Source: Sulfurimonas crateris (GTDB lineage: Bacteria > Campylobacterota > Campylobacteria > Campylobacterales > Sulfurimonadaceae). From it: a stretch of DNA of 64,000 bases. The position numbers and the translations under genes are program-made. The DNA is taken from positions 124,001 through 188,000 of the forward strand of contig NZ_SZPX01000004.1 of NCBI RefSeq assembly GCF_005217605.1, given 5' to 3'. Position 1 is the first letter of the stretch. Each line of letters begins with the position of its first letter. Of this stretch, positions 31,481 to 42,991 are shown piece by piece. The notes below the pieces were generated by a model, which saw nothing but the letters and a program-made list of their open reading frames with translations, was not told where the DNA came from and ran no database searches.

Positions 31481-32905
31481 CTATCCCAACTTTGCTTTTA
31501 GTATCTCGTTAACGGTTGCAGGGTTTGCACTTCCTTTGGACTCCTTCATCACCTGCCCTACAAAGAAGCCAAAAAGCTTCTCTTTACCACCTTGATACTC
31601 TGCTACTTTGTCTTGGTTTGCATTTATAATAGCATCACAAATAGCTTCTATCGCACCCGTATCGCTTACCTGTTTTAGTCCAAGTGCATCTATGGCCGAA
31701 TCTACCTCGCCACCTTTTTCTAAAAGATAGTCAAGCACCTCTTTTGCAGCTTTTCCGCTTATGGTGCCGTCCTCTATTCTTTTTACCAAAAAGCCGAGTT
31801 TCTTAGCATCGACTGGAGAGTTTGAGATATTAACTTCTCCTTTAAATCTGCCTTGAAGCTCAACGGTCAGCCATGTGAGAGCATTTTTAGCGCTTATGCC
31901 CTCATCCATCATTCTCTCGAAGAAATGCGCCATCTCAAGCGAAGATGTAACAACCATAGCGTTATACTCGCTCATGCCGTAATCTTTTACGAAACGCTCC
32001 ATCTTCTCGTCAGGAAGTTCAGGTATCTTGCTAAACTCCTCCATCATCTCATCTGTAACTACTGCTTTTAGCAAGTCAGGTTCAGGGAAGTAGCGGTAAT
32101 CTGCCGCTTCCTCTTTACCGCGCATTGAGCGTGTCTCTTGCTTTACTTGGTCAAAAAGTCTTGTCTCTTGAAGAATCTCTTTATCATAAACACCGTCTTC
32201 CCAAGCTTCACTCTGGCGAGCAACTTCAAGCTCTATGGCTCTTTGAATAAACCTAAAGCTGTTGATATTTTTTATCTCCACACGGGTGTAGAGTTTCTCG
32301 TCACCTTTAGGGCGGATAGAGACGTTTACATCCACGCGAAAAGAGCCCTCTTGCATATTTGCATCGCCTATATCAAGATAGCGGATAATAGAGTGGAGCT
32401 TTTTAAGATAGAGAGTAACCTCTTCGGCACTTCTTAGATCAGGCTCGCTAACTATCTCTAAGAGCGGAGTTCCTGCGCGGTTCAAGTCAACTTTTGAGAG
32501 AGGTCCATCATGTATATTCTTCCCAGCATCTGCTTCGATATGAGCACGGTTTATACGGATGATCTTGTGCGTACCGTCCTCGAAATCTATGCGAAGTTTT
32601 CCATGCTCGACTATCGGAGTGTAGAGCTGGGTGATCTGGTAAGCAGATGGGCTGTCGGGGTAAAAGTAGCTTTTTCTGTCAAAATAAGATGTCTGATTGA
32701 TTGTCGCATCAACTGCAGTACCGAACATTACAGACTTGTGAAGCACCTCTTTGTTCAGAACCGGAAGCGCTCCGGGGAGTGCCAGACATGTAGGACAGGT
32801 ATTTGTATTTTGTTTGTGATTAAAACTCGTAGGACATGAGCAAAAAAGTTTAGTTTTTGTATTTAGCTGAACGTGGACTTCTAGACCGATAACTACTTGA
32901 AACAT
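31481..32905 (-). CDS. gatB: GatB, Asp-tRNA(Asn)/Glu-tRNA(Gln) amidotransferase subunit B
   Basis: The protein has 474 residues and starts [14 protein letters not shown], the GatB hallmark. The CxxC zinc pairs C-S-C-P and C-P-T-C and the H-I-E-x-D-A-G-K segment are present. The C-terminal YqeY-like domain (about 330-474) ends in [10 protein letters not shown]. It binds misacylated tRNA for transamidation in organisms lacking GlnRS or AsnRS. gatA and gatC are not in the window. Confidence 0.95.
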   Translation of the reverse strand: MFQVVIGLEVHVQLNTKTKLFCSCPTSFNHKQNTNTCPTCLALPGALPVLNKEVLHKSVMFGTAVDATINQTSYFDRKSYFYPDSPSAYQITQLYTPIVEHGKLRIDFEDGTHKIIRINRAHIEADAGKNIHDGPLSKVDLNRAGTPLLEIVSEPDLRSAEEVTLYLKKLHSIIRYLDIGDANMQEGSFRVDVNVSIRPKGDEKLYTRVEIKNINSFRFIQRAIELEVARQSEAWEDGVYDKEILQETRLFDQVKQETRSMRGKEEAADYRYFPEPDLLKAVVTDEMMEEFSKIPELPDEKMERFVKDYGMSEYNAMVVTSSLEMAHFFERMMDEGISAKNALTWLTVELQGRFKGEVNISNSPVDAKKLGFLVKRIEDGTISGKAAKEVLDYLLEKGGEVDSAIDALGLKQVSDTGAIEAICDAIINANQDKVAEYQGGKEKLFGFFVGQVMKESKGSANPATVNEILKAKLG

Positions 32906-32950
32906 AGTTTTCCTTGATAAAAAATTATAATATTGCCTTGGATTTTACCC

Positions 32951-32983
32951 AATTATGCTTTTATGTTTCATAAAGCATAAATT
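32951..32983 (-). terminator. Hairpin between the ATP-synthase-linked small gene and gatB
   Basis: The arms AATTATGCTTTTATG (32951-32965) and CATAAAGCATAAATT (32969-32983) pair with one bulge each. It follows the stop of the gene at 32992 by 9 bases on the minus strand. No long T tract is present, so termination is uncertain. Confidence 0.4.
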
Positions 32984-32991
32984 ATTGTAGA

Positions 32992-33255
32992 TTACTTAGT
33001 GTGTTTGGAGTAGAGTTTTTCTAAAAGCTTAGTCTGTTTTTTTGCCTCTTCAAGCCTATCTCTGTTCACAACAAAAGCATCAAGCGTCAAAATAAGAAAG
33101 AGTGAGATGACTATGAATGCTATAGTGACAAAAAGAGCGAGTGAAAAGCCTAAAAAAGAGAAGAGTTGAAAAGTTATAAGAGCACCGAAGATGATAATTG
33201 CCCACGATGCTCCAAGCAAAAAGCTAATAATTCTGTCGAATTTATCTTTTTGCAT
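32992..33255 (-). CDS. Small two-helix membrane protein downstream of atpB
   Basis: This 87-residue protein has two membrane helices (about 10-32 and 36-62) and a Lys/Glu-rich cytoplasmic tail that probably forms a coiled coil. I do not recognise a named family. It lies 12 bases after atpB on the same strand, so co-transcription is likely. An accessory role for the ATP synthase is possible, but the sequence gives no direct proof. Confidence 0.6.
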   Translation of the reverse strand: MQKDKFDRIISFLLGASWAIIIFGALITFQLFSFLGFSLALFVTIAFIVISLFLILTLDAFVVNRDRLEEAKKQTKLLEKLYSKHTK

Positions 33256-33267
33256 GGTATTTAGACC

Positions 33268-33942
33268 TTAGTGTTCGTCAACAGCTATAGCTCCACCGAG
33301 GTAAACATACGTAAGCATCATAAAGATGAATGCCTGCAGGAATGCCATAAATGTAAGAAGAGCAAATGGGATCAGAGGAAGAACCCATGGAGCAAGCATA
33401 AGGATTACCATCAAGAACATATCGTCACCCTTAACGTTACCAAAAAGACGGAAGCTAAGAGATACCAGACGAGAGATGTGAGAAACTATCTCGATCGGGA
33501 ACATCAACCAGTATAACCACCAAACAGGACCAAGGAAGTGCTTAAAGTACTTTATAACACCTTGACGGCGGATACCCTCATAGTTGTAGTAGATAAATAC
33601 TGAAAGAGCAAGTGTAAATGCAAACTCTAAAAATGCGGTCGGAGCTTCAAAACCAGGTATAACCCCTATTAAGTTTGCGATACCTACAAACAGACCGATA
33701 GTCGCAACAAGAGGAAGATAACGGCGAGCATTCTCTTGACCCATAACATCCGTTCCCATTTTAAGAACGCCTGAGATGTACGCTTCCATTACGTTTTGAG
33801 TTCCAGTCGGAACCATTTTTAAGTTTGACATAGCCATCTTGACAAGCACTAAAGCGATACCTGCCGAAAGCAGCATGTGCGTCATATAGATAAAAGTCTT
33901 ATCGTGAGAAATTAGACCGAAAAATGTGAACAATTCACCCAT
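33268..33942 (-). CDS. atpB: AtpB, ATP synthase F0 subunit a
   Basis: The product is a 224-residue membrane protein with the subunit a signature: the essential Arg in L-S-F-R-L-F-G-N (helix 4), the N-L-I-G-x-I-P-G motif near residue 95, and a final helix with [13 protein letters not shown]. It forms the proton half-channels. atpB apart from the main atp operon is the usual arrangement in Campylobacterota. Confidence 0.95.
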   Translation of the reverse strand: MGELFTFFGLISHDKTFIYMTHMLLSAGIALVLVKMAMSNLKMVPTGTQNVMEAYISGVLKMGTDVMGQENARRYLPLVATIGLFVGIANLIGVIPGFEAPTAFLEFAFTLALSVFIYYNYEGIRRQGVIKYFKHFLGPVWWLYWLMFPIEIVSHISRLVSLSFRLFGNVKGDDMFLMVILMLAPWVLPLIPFALLTFMAFLQAFIFMMLTYVYLGGAIAVDEH

Positions 33943-34020
33943 AGGTGTACTCCCTGTCTCGTAAAAATTGTGTGATTATAGTAAAGATTTAATTAAACTT
34001 TTATAATATCAAAAAAATCT

Positions 34021-35076
34021 CTACCTTTTTTTGCTCTTTTTGTCTCTTTTTACATCTTTAGCACTGTAGTTTTTCCCCGCAATACTCTCTAAAAACACAG
34101 TTGCGTAAGAGCCTTTTGGCATCGTAAAAGAGATATTGAGCATTGTCTCTTTTTTAACATATTTGCAGTTAATATCGCTCGGATAAACAAGAGCTTCACG
34201 TCTCTGCCCTTTTTCTTGCAAAAACTCATCATCATATTTTTTCTCTATCTCTGCGGCATCATATTTGGCGCGAAAAGCATCTCTTCCGCAAAGAAGTCCG
34301 GTTGGAGCTATCTTCTTTGCTGCAAACTCTTTTGAAGGGATCAACTTTGGAGTGGAGAGTTTGCCATCTTTTGAGACGAACACATCACCGCTAAGAAGCA
34401 CGAACTCCGAAGAGCCGCTCTCTTTGCTTAGCAGTATTCTCTCTCTTAGCCATTCGTTAAAGAAGTCACTCTGGTACACGGAGATCAAAAAGCTCTTAAG
34501 CTTTGAATCCTCTATAAAGAGCTCGCCCTTTACCATCTCTCTTGCCTGCTCTATGCTTCCCGCATCACGCCCGAATCTCTGGTAGCCAAAGTAGTTCGGA
34601 AGTCCGCTTTTTGCTATTTTTCTGGCAACTTTTTCTATCTTGCCCGCGTCAATCGCATCTAGCTCATAAAGATTTATGCTAAATCTGTTTCCTACAAGGT
34701 CTCCCATTCTTATGGAGTGAGAGTGCCTTGTGGTGCTTAGTATCTTTATCTGATTGTGATGAAACTTCTTAAGCAGAGCCTCATATTTTGTCTCAACCGA
34801 GAGATACTGCGTCGTCGTCGCATGCTTGTCCTTAAGTCCTGCGTAACCTATCTTTTGAGCGGGAATAGCCAAATACTCCGCGAAGATTGCTATCATATCC
34901 CAAGTTGTAAGTTCAACTTTTTGCACCTTTAGTATGAGGTAGTTTCCTCTGCCTAAAAACTCTCCCATAGGGATCTCATCGACTACGAAATCCTTCTCGT
35001 TTTGGTAAAATTTAAAGTCGATATCCTGCGTGGAGTGGAGATACTCTCTGTCCAGTTCTTTTATAATTGTAGAAAT
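34021..35076 (-). CDS. truD: TruD, tRNA pseudouridine(13) synthase, with a non-standard start
   Basis: Family motifs are G-Y-A-G-L-K-D-K-H-A-T-T-T-Q (catalytic Asp), G-N-R-F-S-I and P-N-Y-F-G-Y-Q-R-F-G-R. The first ATG (34968) falls inside the conserved N-terminal region: in-frame codons upstream encode F-Y-Q-N-E-K-D-F-V-V-D-E-I-P, typical of TruD. No ATG, GTG or TTG occurs in frame between 34969 and the upstream stop at 35169. An ATT at 35076 lies 5 bases after AAAGGAG and is the best start; a CTG at 35055 is the alternative. The start overlaps the ribF 3' end. From ATT the protein has about 351 residues. Confidence 0.85.
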   Translation of the reverse strand: MSTIIKELDREYLHSTQDIDFKFYQNEKDFVVDEIPMGEFLGRGNYLILKVQKVELTTWDMIAIFAEYLAIPAQKIGYAGLKDKHATTTQYLSVETKYEALLKKFHHNQIKILSTTRHSHSIRMGDLVGNRFSINLYELDAIDAGKIEKVARKIAKSGLPNYFGYQRFGRDAGSIEQAREMVKGELFIEDSKLKSFLISVYQSDFFNEWLRERILLSKESGSSEFVLLSGDVFVSKDGKLSTPKLIPSKEFAAKKIAPTGLLCGRDAFRAKYDAAEIEKKYDDEFLQEKGQRREALVYPSDINCKYVKKETMLNISFTMPKGSYATVFLESIAGKNYSAKDVKRDKKSKKR

Positions 35077-35882
35077 TTTAGCTCCTTTGAAGCGATCGCT
35101 ATATCTTTTTTTATAGCTTTTCTTAACTCGTCTAACGAGTCGAATTTTTTGTTCTCTCTGATAAAGTTAACAAAACTGATGCGTGCGCGCTCTTTGCATG
35201 AGACTTCGCCGTCAAGTATGTGGCTCTCTACGGCAAAACTTCCGTCCGTTGTCACTCTGTGCCCTACAAACGAGACAGATGGATGAAAATGCTCCTCATC
35301 GTCTATGCGTGTGAGTGTTGCGTAAACGCCCTCTTTTGGCATCAAGAACTCTTTTGCCTCTATGTTTATAGTAGCAACGAGCTCTTTTTTGCCTATACCC
35401 TGACCTGAAACCACTCTGCCTTTGATGGTGTAATTATGCCCTAAAAAAGCGTTAGCTCCCTCAATATCTCCAATCTGGAGTTTCGCTCTTATCTTGTGCG
35501 AATGAACGGAGTCTCCGTGCAGAGTCACCTCATCGATAACTACTACCTCTCCGTCGAATAAAGTTTTTAGGTCATTGAAGGAGTATTTTCTGTTTTTTCC
35601 AAAATGAAAATCATACCCGACGACTATCTTTTGAAGTTTTGGGAACTTCTCTTTTAAAAAAGCTATGAACTCCTCCCCGCTCAAGTGACGGATATCGTCA
35701 AGTTCAAGGTAGATGATAGGATGATGCGAAAAGTGCTCGCGCTCCTTTTTTGGAGTAAGGTTTGCATAACCAGTCTCAATAACGACAATAGTGCTATTCT
35801 CATCCAACGCTCCAAAAAGCTGCTGATGTCCGATGTGCATACCGTCAAAACCGCCTATGGCTATGGATGTGCTCTCTTTCAA
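35061..35882 (-). CDS. ribF: RibF, bifunctional riboflavin kinase/FAD synthetase
   Basis: The protein has 273 residues. The FAD-synthetase nucleotidyltransferase domain (about 1-130) has G-G-F-D-G-M-H-I-G-H-Q. The riboflavin kinase domain (about 145-270) has G-x-V-V-x-G-x-x-x-G and P-x-E-G-V-Y. It is slightly shorter than the usual 300 residues, mainly in the first domain. It makes FMN and FAD. Its 3' end overlaps the inferred truD start by about 16 bases. Confidence 0.9.
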   Translation of the reverse strand: MKESTSIAIGGFDGMHIGHQQLFGALDENSTIVVIETGYANLTPKKEREHFSHHPIIYLELDDIRHLSGEEFIAFLKEKFPKLQKIVVGYDFHFGKNRKYSFNDLKTLFDGEVVVIDEVTLHGDSVHSHKIRAKLQIGDIEGANAFLGHNYTIKGRVVSGQGIGKKELVATINIEAKEFLMPKEGVYATLTRIDDEEHFHPSVSFVGHRVTTDGSFAVESHILDGEVSCKERARISFVNFIRENKKFDSLDELRKAIKKDIAIASKELKFLQL

Positions 35883-35943
35883 ATCTGCTTCCTCTTTACT
35901 CTTTAGCTTTTATGCTTATAATTTGGAATTTTATCTAAATGGT

Positions 35944-36216
35944 CTATATATTATCATTAAAAGCATTTTGCTTTTTGCTTCTATACCACTTTCTAAGCCC
36001 GTAGAGGCTTATCAAAATCCAAAAAAACTCTATAATGAAAGAAGCAAGATTCCAGTTATAAAGAAGCGAGTACATAATAAGCAGCGAGCCGAAAGCGTTG
36101 AGAAACGAGTATAAAAAACCTTTTGAGTCTATTTTTTCGCTTTGGAGTAAAAAGTATGTTGCTACGACTATTGCTACACCCACAATGCCAATGACATCTA
36201 CTAAAAAACTGTTCAT
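35944..36216 (-). CDS. Small three-helix membrane protein (CBU_0592-like)
   Basis: This is a 90-residue protein with three membrane helices (about 5-22, 33-52 and 57-75). The pattern G-I-V-G-V-A-I-V-V-A-T-Y-F-L-L-Q and L-Y-S-F-L-N-A-F-G-S-L matches a widespread small membrane family of unknown function. It stands alone between ribF and a repeat-containing gap. Confidence 0.65.
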   Translation of the reverse strand: MNSFLVDVIGIVGVAIVVATYFLLQSEKIDSKGFLYSFLNAFGSLLIMYSLLYNWNLASFIIEFFWILISLYGLRKWYRSKKQNAFNDNI

Positions 36217-36263
36217 TTTTTCTCTCCGTGATTAGCTTCTGTCTTTCCATTAGTTTTTTCTTG

Positions 36264-36351
36264 TTCCAATGCTCCAGCGTTGGAATGCATATTTCAGCCA
36301 TACAAACTAATGTATACATTCCCCTCTTGGACGATGGGAACGAGGAAAGTT
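36264..36351. repeat. Palindromic intergenic repeat unit (TTCCAA...TTGGAA)
   Basis: A hairpin at 36264-36285 (TTCCAATGCTCC / AGCGTTGGAA, near-perfect 10-bp stem) is followed by a related half at about 36319-36343 (TTCCC ... GGGAA, with GGGAACGAGG). The core resembles the widespread bacterial intergenic repeat built on TTCCCACGCTGGAGCGTGGGAA. It is probably a REP-like element. Confidence 0.5.
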
Positions 36352-36359
36352 ATTAACTA

Positions 36360-36758
36360 CTATACTTCTACAGCAGTGCCATTATAAACAGCCTGAGAAA
36401 CTTGCCATTTTGATCCTTGCCGCTCATATGTCCCTGTATTCAGCTTTATATCTATTACAGCATTCGCACCTAGAGACTTCGCTTCCATTAGCATCTTATA
36501 TAGAGCCTCTTTTTCAGCCAACTCGAACTCTTCTTTTCTACTCGCCTGTGTATCGGATACACCGCGAACCATGCCAATGATCTTCTTGACTTCTTTACCA
36601 GGAATAGATGAGCCAGATATGCTTAATACTTCATTTCGTAATTGGTTGAGCATTTCATCCATGTTTGTTGAGCGTTCTTTGGCTTTCTTCTTTGAAGATA
36701 TTTGAGACCAGACAATCAATACAAAAAAACTAAAAATAAGCAATGATGCGAATTCCAT
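36360..36758 (-). CDS. YbjQ/UPF0145-like protein with N-terminal membrane anchor
   Basis: The protein has 132 residues. One membrane helix (about 3-20) is followed by a short charged linker and a YbjQ-like domain (about 50-130) with S-G-S-S-I-P-G, a central helix and A-L-G-A-N-A-V-I-type strand (here S-L-G-A-N-A-V-I-D-I). The domain forms pentamers in known structures; its role is unknown. Anchored versions are less common. Confidence 0.72.
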   Translation of the reverse strand: MEFASLLIFSFFVLIVWSQISSKKKAKERSTNMDEMLNQLRNEVLSISGSSIPGKEVKKIIGMVRGVSDTQASRKEEFELAEKEALYKMLMEAKSLGANAVIDIKLNTGTYERQGSKWQVSQAVYNGTAVEV

Positions 36759-36830
36759 GATTTCTCCTTTTCTATATAAACAGCTAACTATTTATCCACC
36801 AAACATTATATACAAAACTACTTAATGTTT

Positions 36831-37396
36831 CTAGAGTGAAGCACTGACGGTATAACGCCATCCGTGTTTCATGACAGTTACGCTAAAACCGTAGCTCTCA
36901 AGCTCCTCTTTGAGTACGGCAGGCTCGTAGAAGTTGGCGGGCTCTCCGAACACTCTCTCCATAAAGCAGACGCATTTGCCCAAAAACGTGCCTCTGTCAA
37001 AATCATATATAAAGAGCTTTCCACCCTCTTTTAGCACCCGTAATACCTCGTTAAGCGCGGCATCTATATCGTCAAAGTGGTGCAGCGATTCTCCCATAAA
37101 GACGGCATCAAAACTGCTATCTTCAAACGGCAGTGCCTCTGCTGCTCCTATGTGGGTCTCCAGATACGGCGGGGCGTATTTAAGCATCCCCTCTGCTGGG
37201 TCTACGGCTACAAACTTCAATCTGTCGTTACATCTGTAAGCGAACTCGCTCATCACTCCCGTACCTGCACCTATGTCCAAAACGCTCTCTTTATCACTGA
37301 AGTCCTGCAAAAACAGACACAGATCTTCTAAAATTGGTTTGGAATATATAATGGAGCCAAAATGTTTGAAGACAAATCCAAGATTGTTGAAGGGCA

Positions 37397-37400
<4 letters not shown>
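36831..37400 (-). CDS. Class I SAM-dependent methyltransferase (type 11)
   Basis: This is a 189-residue protein with the SAM motif V-L-D-I-G-A-G-T-G (about residue 40), an acidic ribose-binding D-P-A-E, and A-L-P-F-E-D-S-S-F-D (motif II), as in UbiE/type 11 methyltransferases. The substrate is unknown. Its start overlaps the tlyA stop by 4 bases. Confidence 0.82.
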
Positions 37401-40088
<2,688 letters not shown>

Positions 40089-40103
40089 TTAAAATAATTA
40101 ACT

Positions 40104-40118
40104 TGATAATAATTATCA
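40104..40118 (+). promoter_or_regulatory. Perfect 7-1-7 Fur box TGATAATAATTATCA
   Basis: The sequence is a perfect palindrome matching the Fur consensus TGATAAT-N-ATTATCA with no mismatch, 82 bases upstream of the outer-membrane protein gene at 40200. A second, weaker box follows at 40162. Confidence 0.8.
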
Positions 40119-40161
40119 GTATTTATATTAGATTAAGGCAACTTCCACTACACTTTCGTAT

Positions 40162-40176
40162 TGAGAATGAATATCA
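40162..40176 (+). promoter_or_regulatory. Second Fur-like box TGAGAATGAATATCA
   Basis: It matches the 7-1-7 Fur consensus with two mismatches and lies 24 bases before the start of the gene at 40200, where binding would block the promoter or the transcription start. Confidence 0.6.
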
Positions 40177-40199
40177 TTACATAAAAGGAAAACAAAAAT

Positions 40200-41147
40200 A
40201 TGAAAAATCTATTTATAAAATCACTTTTAATAGCCCCTGTACTTATAAGTGCGGATGTAATACCTGCCATTAACTCAAAAGGCGGCGCCTTGGTTCTGCC
40301 TGAGGGAAAGCTAAAGATGACGATGACGCATATAAATTTTGATAGAAACAGTATGTTTGATGGAACAAGTGAGGTTCAAAACAGAGAGAATCTTGACGCG
40401 ACGGCAAACATTACCATGGTCGCTTTAAGCTACGGTCTCTCAAATAAAACGACCATAAGCACTATCATTCCTTACAAAAATATCGAAGCTACGGCAAGGC
40501 TTGGCGTAAATGAAGTCGCCATAGATAACAAAGGCTTGGGTGACATAGTTTTAGCAGCAAGACATGTTTTAGTTCCCATGAGCGATGCAGGGTATCAGCT
40601 CTCTTTTGATGCAGCCGTAAAACTCCCGACAGGTGCTACAAACGGCTCATTTAAAACAGCACCTGCAATTGCAAATGACGTAAACACTCCTATGCCTACA
40701 CAGATGGGAACGGGAGAGTTTGAGTATATGCTCGGGCTTGGAACTACAAAGATGCTAGATGAGAGCTGGGAAATGGATGCGCACGCTATGTACACGCACA
40801 GACCAAAAGCGCACAACGACTACGATTTCGGCGATGAGATCGCTCTGAACCTCTCAACAACAAAAGCTGTTACAAGCAAACTAAATATCGGTGTTGAGTA
40901 TAATGTTAAGTACAATACAAAGACGGACATGGGAGAGGACACAAATGCACCGCTTCGCTCTATGCTTCCGTTTAAAGCTTTTAGCGGAACGGCAGCTTAT
41001 GTGACACCTCAAGTAGAGTTTTTACCCTTTGGCAAACCAAAAGTTCATATAGGAGTAGGTCTCTCATTTTTGGCACATTATGACCTGAAAGAGTATCAGC
41101 CCCTTGAAAAAGAGAGATTTATAGTTAGACTTGGTTATATGTTTTGA
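40200..41147 (+). CDS. Outer-membrane beta-barrel protein (phenol_MetA_deg/transporter-like)
   Basis: The protein has 315 residues with a signal peptide (cut near residue 18), alternating amphipathic strands, and a C-terminal aromatic strand ending R-L-G-Y-M-F. The arrangement N-I-T-M-V-A-L-S-Y-G-L-S-N-K-T-T-I, then a K-L-P-T-G segment, resembles the MetA-pathway/transporter barrel family. Two Fur boxes precede it and a third follows it. It is the first gene of a predicted iron-regulated group with the ABC transporter at 41219-43716. It is not a TonB-dependent receptor: there is no plug domain. Confidence 0.72.
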   Translation: MKNLFIKSLLIAPVLISADVIPAINSKGGALVLPEGKLKMTMTHINFDRNSMFDGTSEVQNRENLDATANITMVALSYGLSNKTTISTIIPYKNIEATARLGVNEVAIDNKGLGDIVLAARHVLVPMSDAGYQLSFDAAVKLPTGATNGSFKTAPAIANDVNTPMPTQMGTGEFEYMLGLGTTKMLDESWEMDAHAMYTHRPKAHNDYDFGDEIALNLSTTKAVTSKLNIGVEYNVKYNTKTDMGEDTNAPLRSMLPFKAFSGTAAYVTPQVEFLPFGKPKVHIGVGLSFLAHYDLKEYQPLEKERFIVRLGYMF

Positions 41148-41162
41148 CTTGATTATGGTCAA

Positions 41163-41177
41163 TGATAATTAATATTA
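41163..41177 (+). promoter_or_regulatory. Fur-like box TGATAATTAATATTA
   Basis: The first half-site is perfect and the second has three mismatches to the 7-1-7 Fur consensus. It lies about 40 bases upstream of the binding-protein gene, in the gap between it and the outer-membrane gene. Confidence 0.5.
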
Positions 41178-41218
41178 TAGTTAGTAATATACACAATAAT
41201 TTTACGAGGATTTTTATT

Positions 41219-42205
41219 ATGAAAAGTTTTATCTCTACAGTTTTTACACTGCTGCTACTTGGCTCGAACTCACTTATTGCGGGCGAGAAACTGGACAAGA
41301 TCGTGGTCTCTGGCCCCTTTGCTTCCGTTTCACACCCGATCTTGCATATAATAGAGACAAACGCGCTAAGCGATGTTGCAGACAAGGTAGAGTTCAAACT
41401 TTGGAAAAATCCAGACGAACTTCGTGCAATGACTATCAAAGGGGATGTGGACTTTGTAGCCATCCCTACAAACACGGCGGCAATACTCAACAACAAAGGC
41501 GTTGATATAAGACTGCTAAATGTTTCCGTTTGGGGGATTTTAGGGATGATAAGCCGCGATAATTCGCTAAAAACCCTTAAAGATTTCAAAGGCAAAAAGA
41601 TAGCCGTTCCTTTTCGCGCCGATATGCCCGACATAGTATTTAAACAGCTTCTAAAAAAAGAGGGATTAGACCCTAAAGAGGATTTTGAGCTTCTCTATGT
41701 AGCTTCTCCAGTTGATGCTATGCAGATGCTTATCATGAGAAGAATAGACCACGCGCTCTTAGCTGAGCCTGCCATCTCAATGGCTCTACGTAAGACAAAA
41801 TCATTTCCCGTCAGTCTGGTCGCGCCTGACTTGTACAGAAGCGTCGATCTGCAAGATGAGTGGGGTAAAGTATTTGACACAAATGGTGATGTTCCTGAAG
41901 CGGGCATTGCCGTTATGGGGCATGTTAAAGATGAGCATGTTATCAAGAGATTTAAAGAAGAGTATGCAAAATCACTTGAGTGGTACAGAGCAAACCCCAA
42001 AGAGGCGGGTAAACTGGTTGCAAAAAATATTGATATGTTAAGTGAAGAGGGAATAAGCGACTCTATCTCGCATATTAGGTTTAAAAACGTAAGTGCCGCA
42101 GAAGCAAAGAGAGAGTTAGAGTTTTTCTTTAATGTCTTAAAAGAAGAAGAGCCTAAAAGTATCGGCGGCAAACTGCCCCAGAACAGTTTTTACTACGGAC
42201 TTTAA
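41219..42205 (+). CDS. NitT/TauT-type ABC transporter substrate-binding protein
   Basis: The product has 328 residues from the ATG at 41219, chosen because AGGA lies before it and a signal peptide starts there (cut near A-G-E); an in-frame upstream ATG at 41162 falls inside the Fur-like box. The fold pattern follows SsuA/TauA/NMT1 proteins: V-D-F-V-A-I-P-T-N-T-A-A after the first hinge, then L-K-D-F-K-G-K-K-I-A-V-P and L-L-A-E-P-A-I-S. The ligand is unknown. Fur control suggests an iron-related or metal-complex substrate. Confidence 0.82.
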   Translation: MKSFISTVFTLLLLGSNSLIAGEKLDKIVVSGPFASVSHPILHIIETNALSDVADKVEFKLWKNPDELRAMTIKGDVDFVAIPTNTAAILNNKGVDIRLLNVSVWGILGMISRDNSLKTLKDFKGKKIAVPFRADMPDIVFKQLLKKEGLDPKEDFELLYVASPVDAMQMLIMRRIDHALLAEPAISMALRKTKSFPVSLVAPDLYRSVDLQDEWGKVFDTNGDVPEAGIAVMGHVKDEHVIKRFKEEYAKSLEWYRANPKEAGKLVAKNIDMLSEEGISDSISHIRFKNVSAAEAKRELEFFFNVLKEEEPKSIGGKLPQNSFYYGL

Positions 42206-42208
42206 TAT

Positions 42209-42991
42209 ATGAAGTTTGCCCTAAAAATCTTAAAAGACTTCCCCGCCTTTCTTTGGAGCGGATGGGGAGCGCTCGCTTCCATACTACTATTTATTGCACT
42301 TTGGGATGTGGGCAATCAGGTTTATGGCGATCTGGTTCTGCCCTCACCGCTTGAGACCTTTAAAACTCTGGGCTTGATGCTTCAAGATGAGGCTGTTATA
42401 ACAGAGATAAAGACAACGCTTTACCGTGCTTCGATCGGCTTTGGCATCTCACTTCTTTTAGGAACCGCTCTTGGGCTGTTAGCTGGTTTTTTTGCAACGG
42501 CTTCGATGATGAGCCGCCCGATAGTAACCATACTTGTGGGTATGCCTCCCATTGCCTGGATAGTTTTGGCGATGATCTGGTTTGGCATGGGGGATGAGAC
42601 CGTAATATTTACGGTTATCGTCGCCTCTTTTCCTATTATCTTTGTCGGAGCGCTTCAGGGAACACGCACGCTTGATGGCGACTTAAAGGAGATGGCTGAG
42701 AGCTTTCATTTTCCGTGGCATATGAGATTTTTTGACGTCTATTTTCCGCATATCTTCTCATACGTTTTTCCGGCATGGGTAAGCGGTCTAGGAATGGCAT
42801 GGAAGATAGTAATCATGGCAGAGCTTTTAGCTACGAGTGATGGCATCGGAGCATCTTTGGCAGTGGCGAGAAGCCAGCTTGATACTCCTACGGCTCTCTC
42901 CATCGTCGTAATTATGATAGCTTCGCTGATGTTTATAGAGTACATAATATTAGAACCGATAAAAAGAGAGGTTGAACTGTGGAGAGATTAG
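42209..42991 (+). CDS. NitT/TauT-type ABC transporter permease
   Basis: This 260-residue protein has about six membrane helices and the permease EAA-like loop (D-L-K-E-M-A-E-S-F, then W-H-M-R-F-F-D-V-Y-F-P) that contacts the ATPase. It resembles SsuC/TauC. It lies 3 bases after the binding-protein gene and overlaps the ATPase gene by 13 bases. Confidence 0.85.
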   Translation: MKFALKILKDFPAFLWSGWGALASILLFIALWDVGNQVYGDLVLPSPLETFKTLGLMLQDEAVITEIKTTLYRASIGFGISLLLGTALGLLAGFFATASMMSRPIVTILVGMPPIAWIVLAMIWFGMGDETVIFTVIVASFPIIFVGALQGTRTLDGDLKEMAESFHFPWHMRFFDVYFPHIFSYVFPAWVSGLGMAWKIVIMAELLATSDGIGASLAVARSQLDTPTALSIVVIMIASLMFIEYIILEPIKREVELWRD

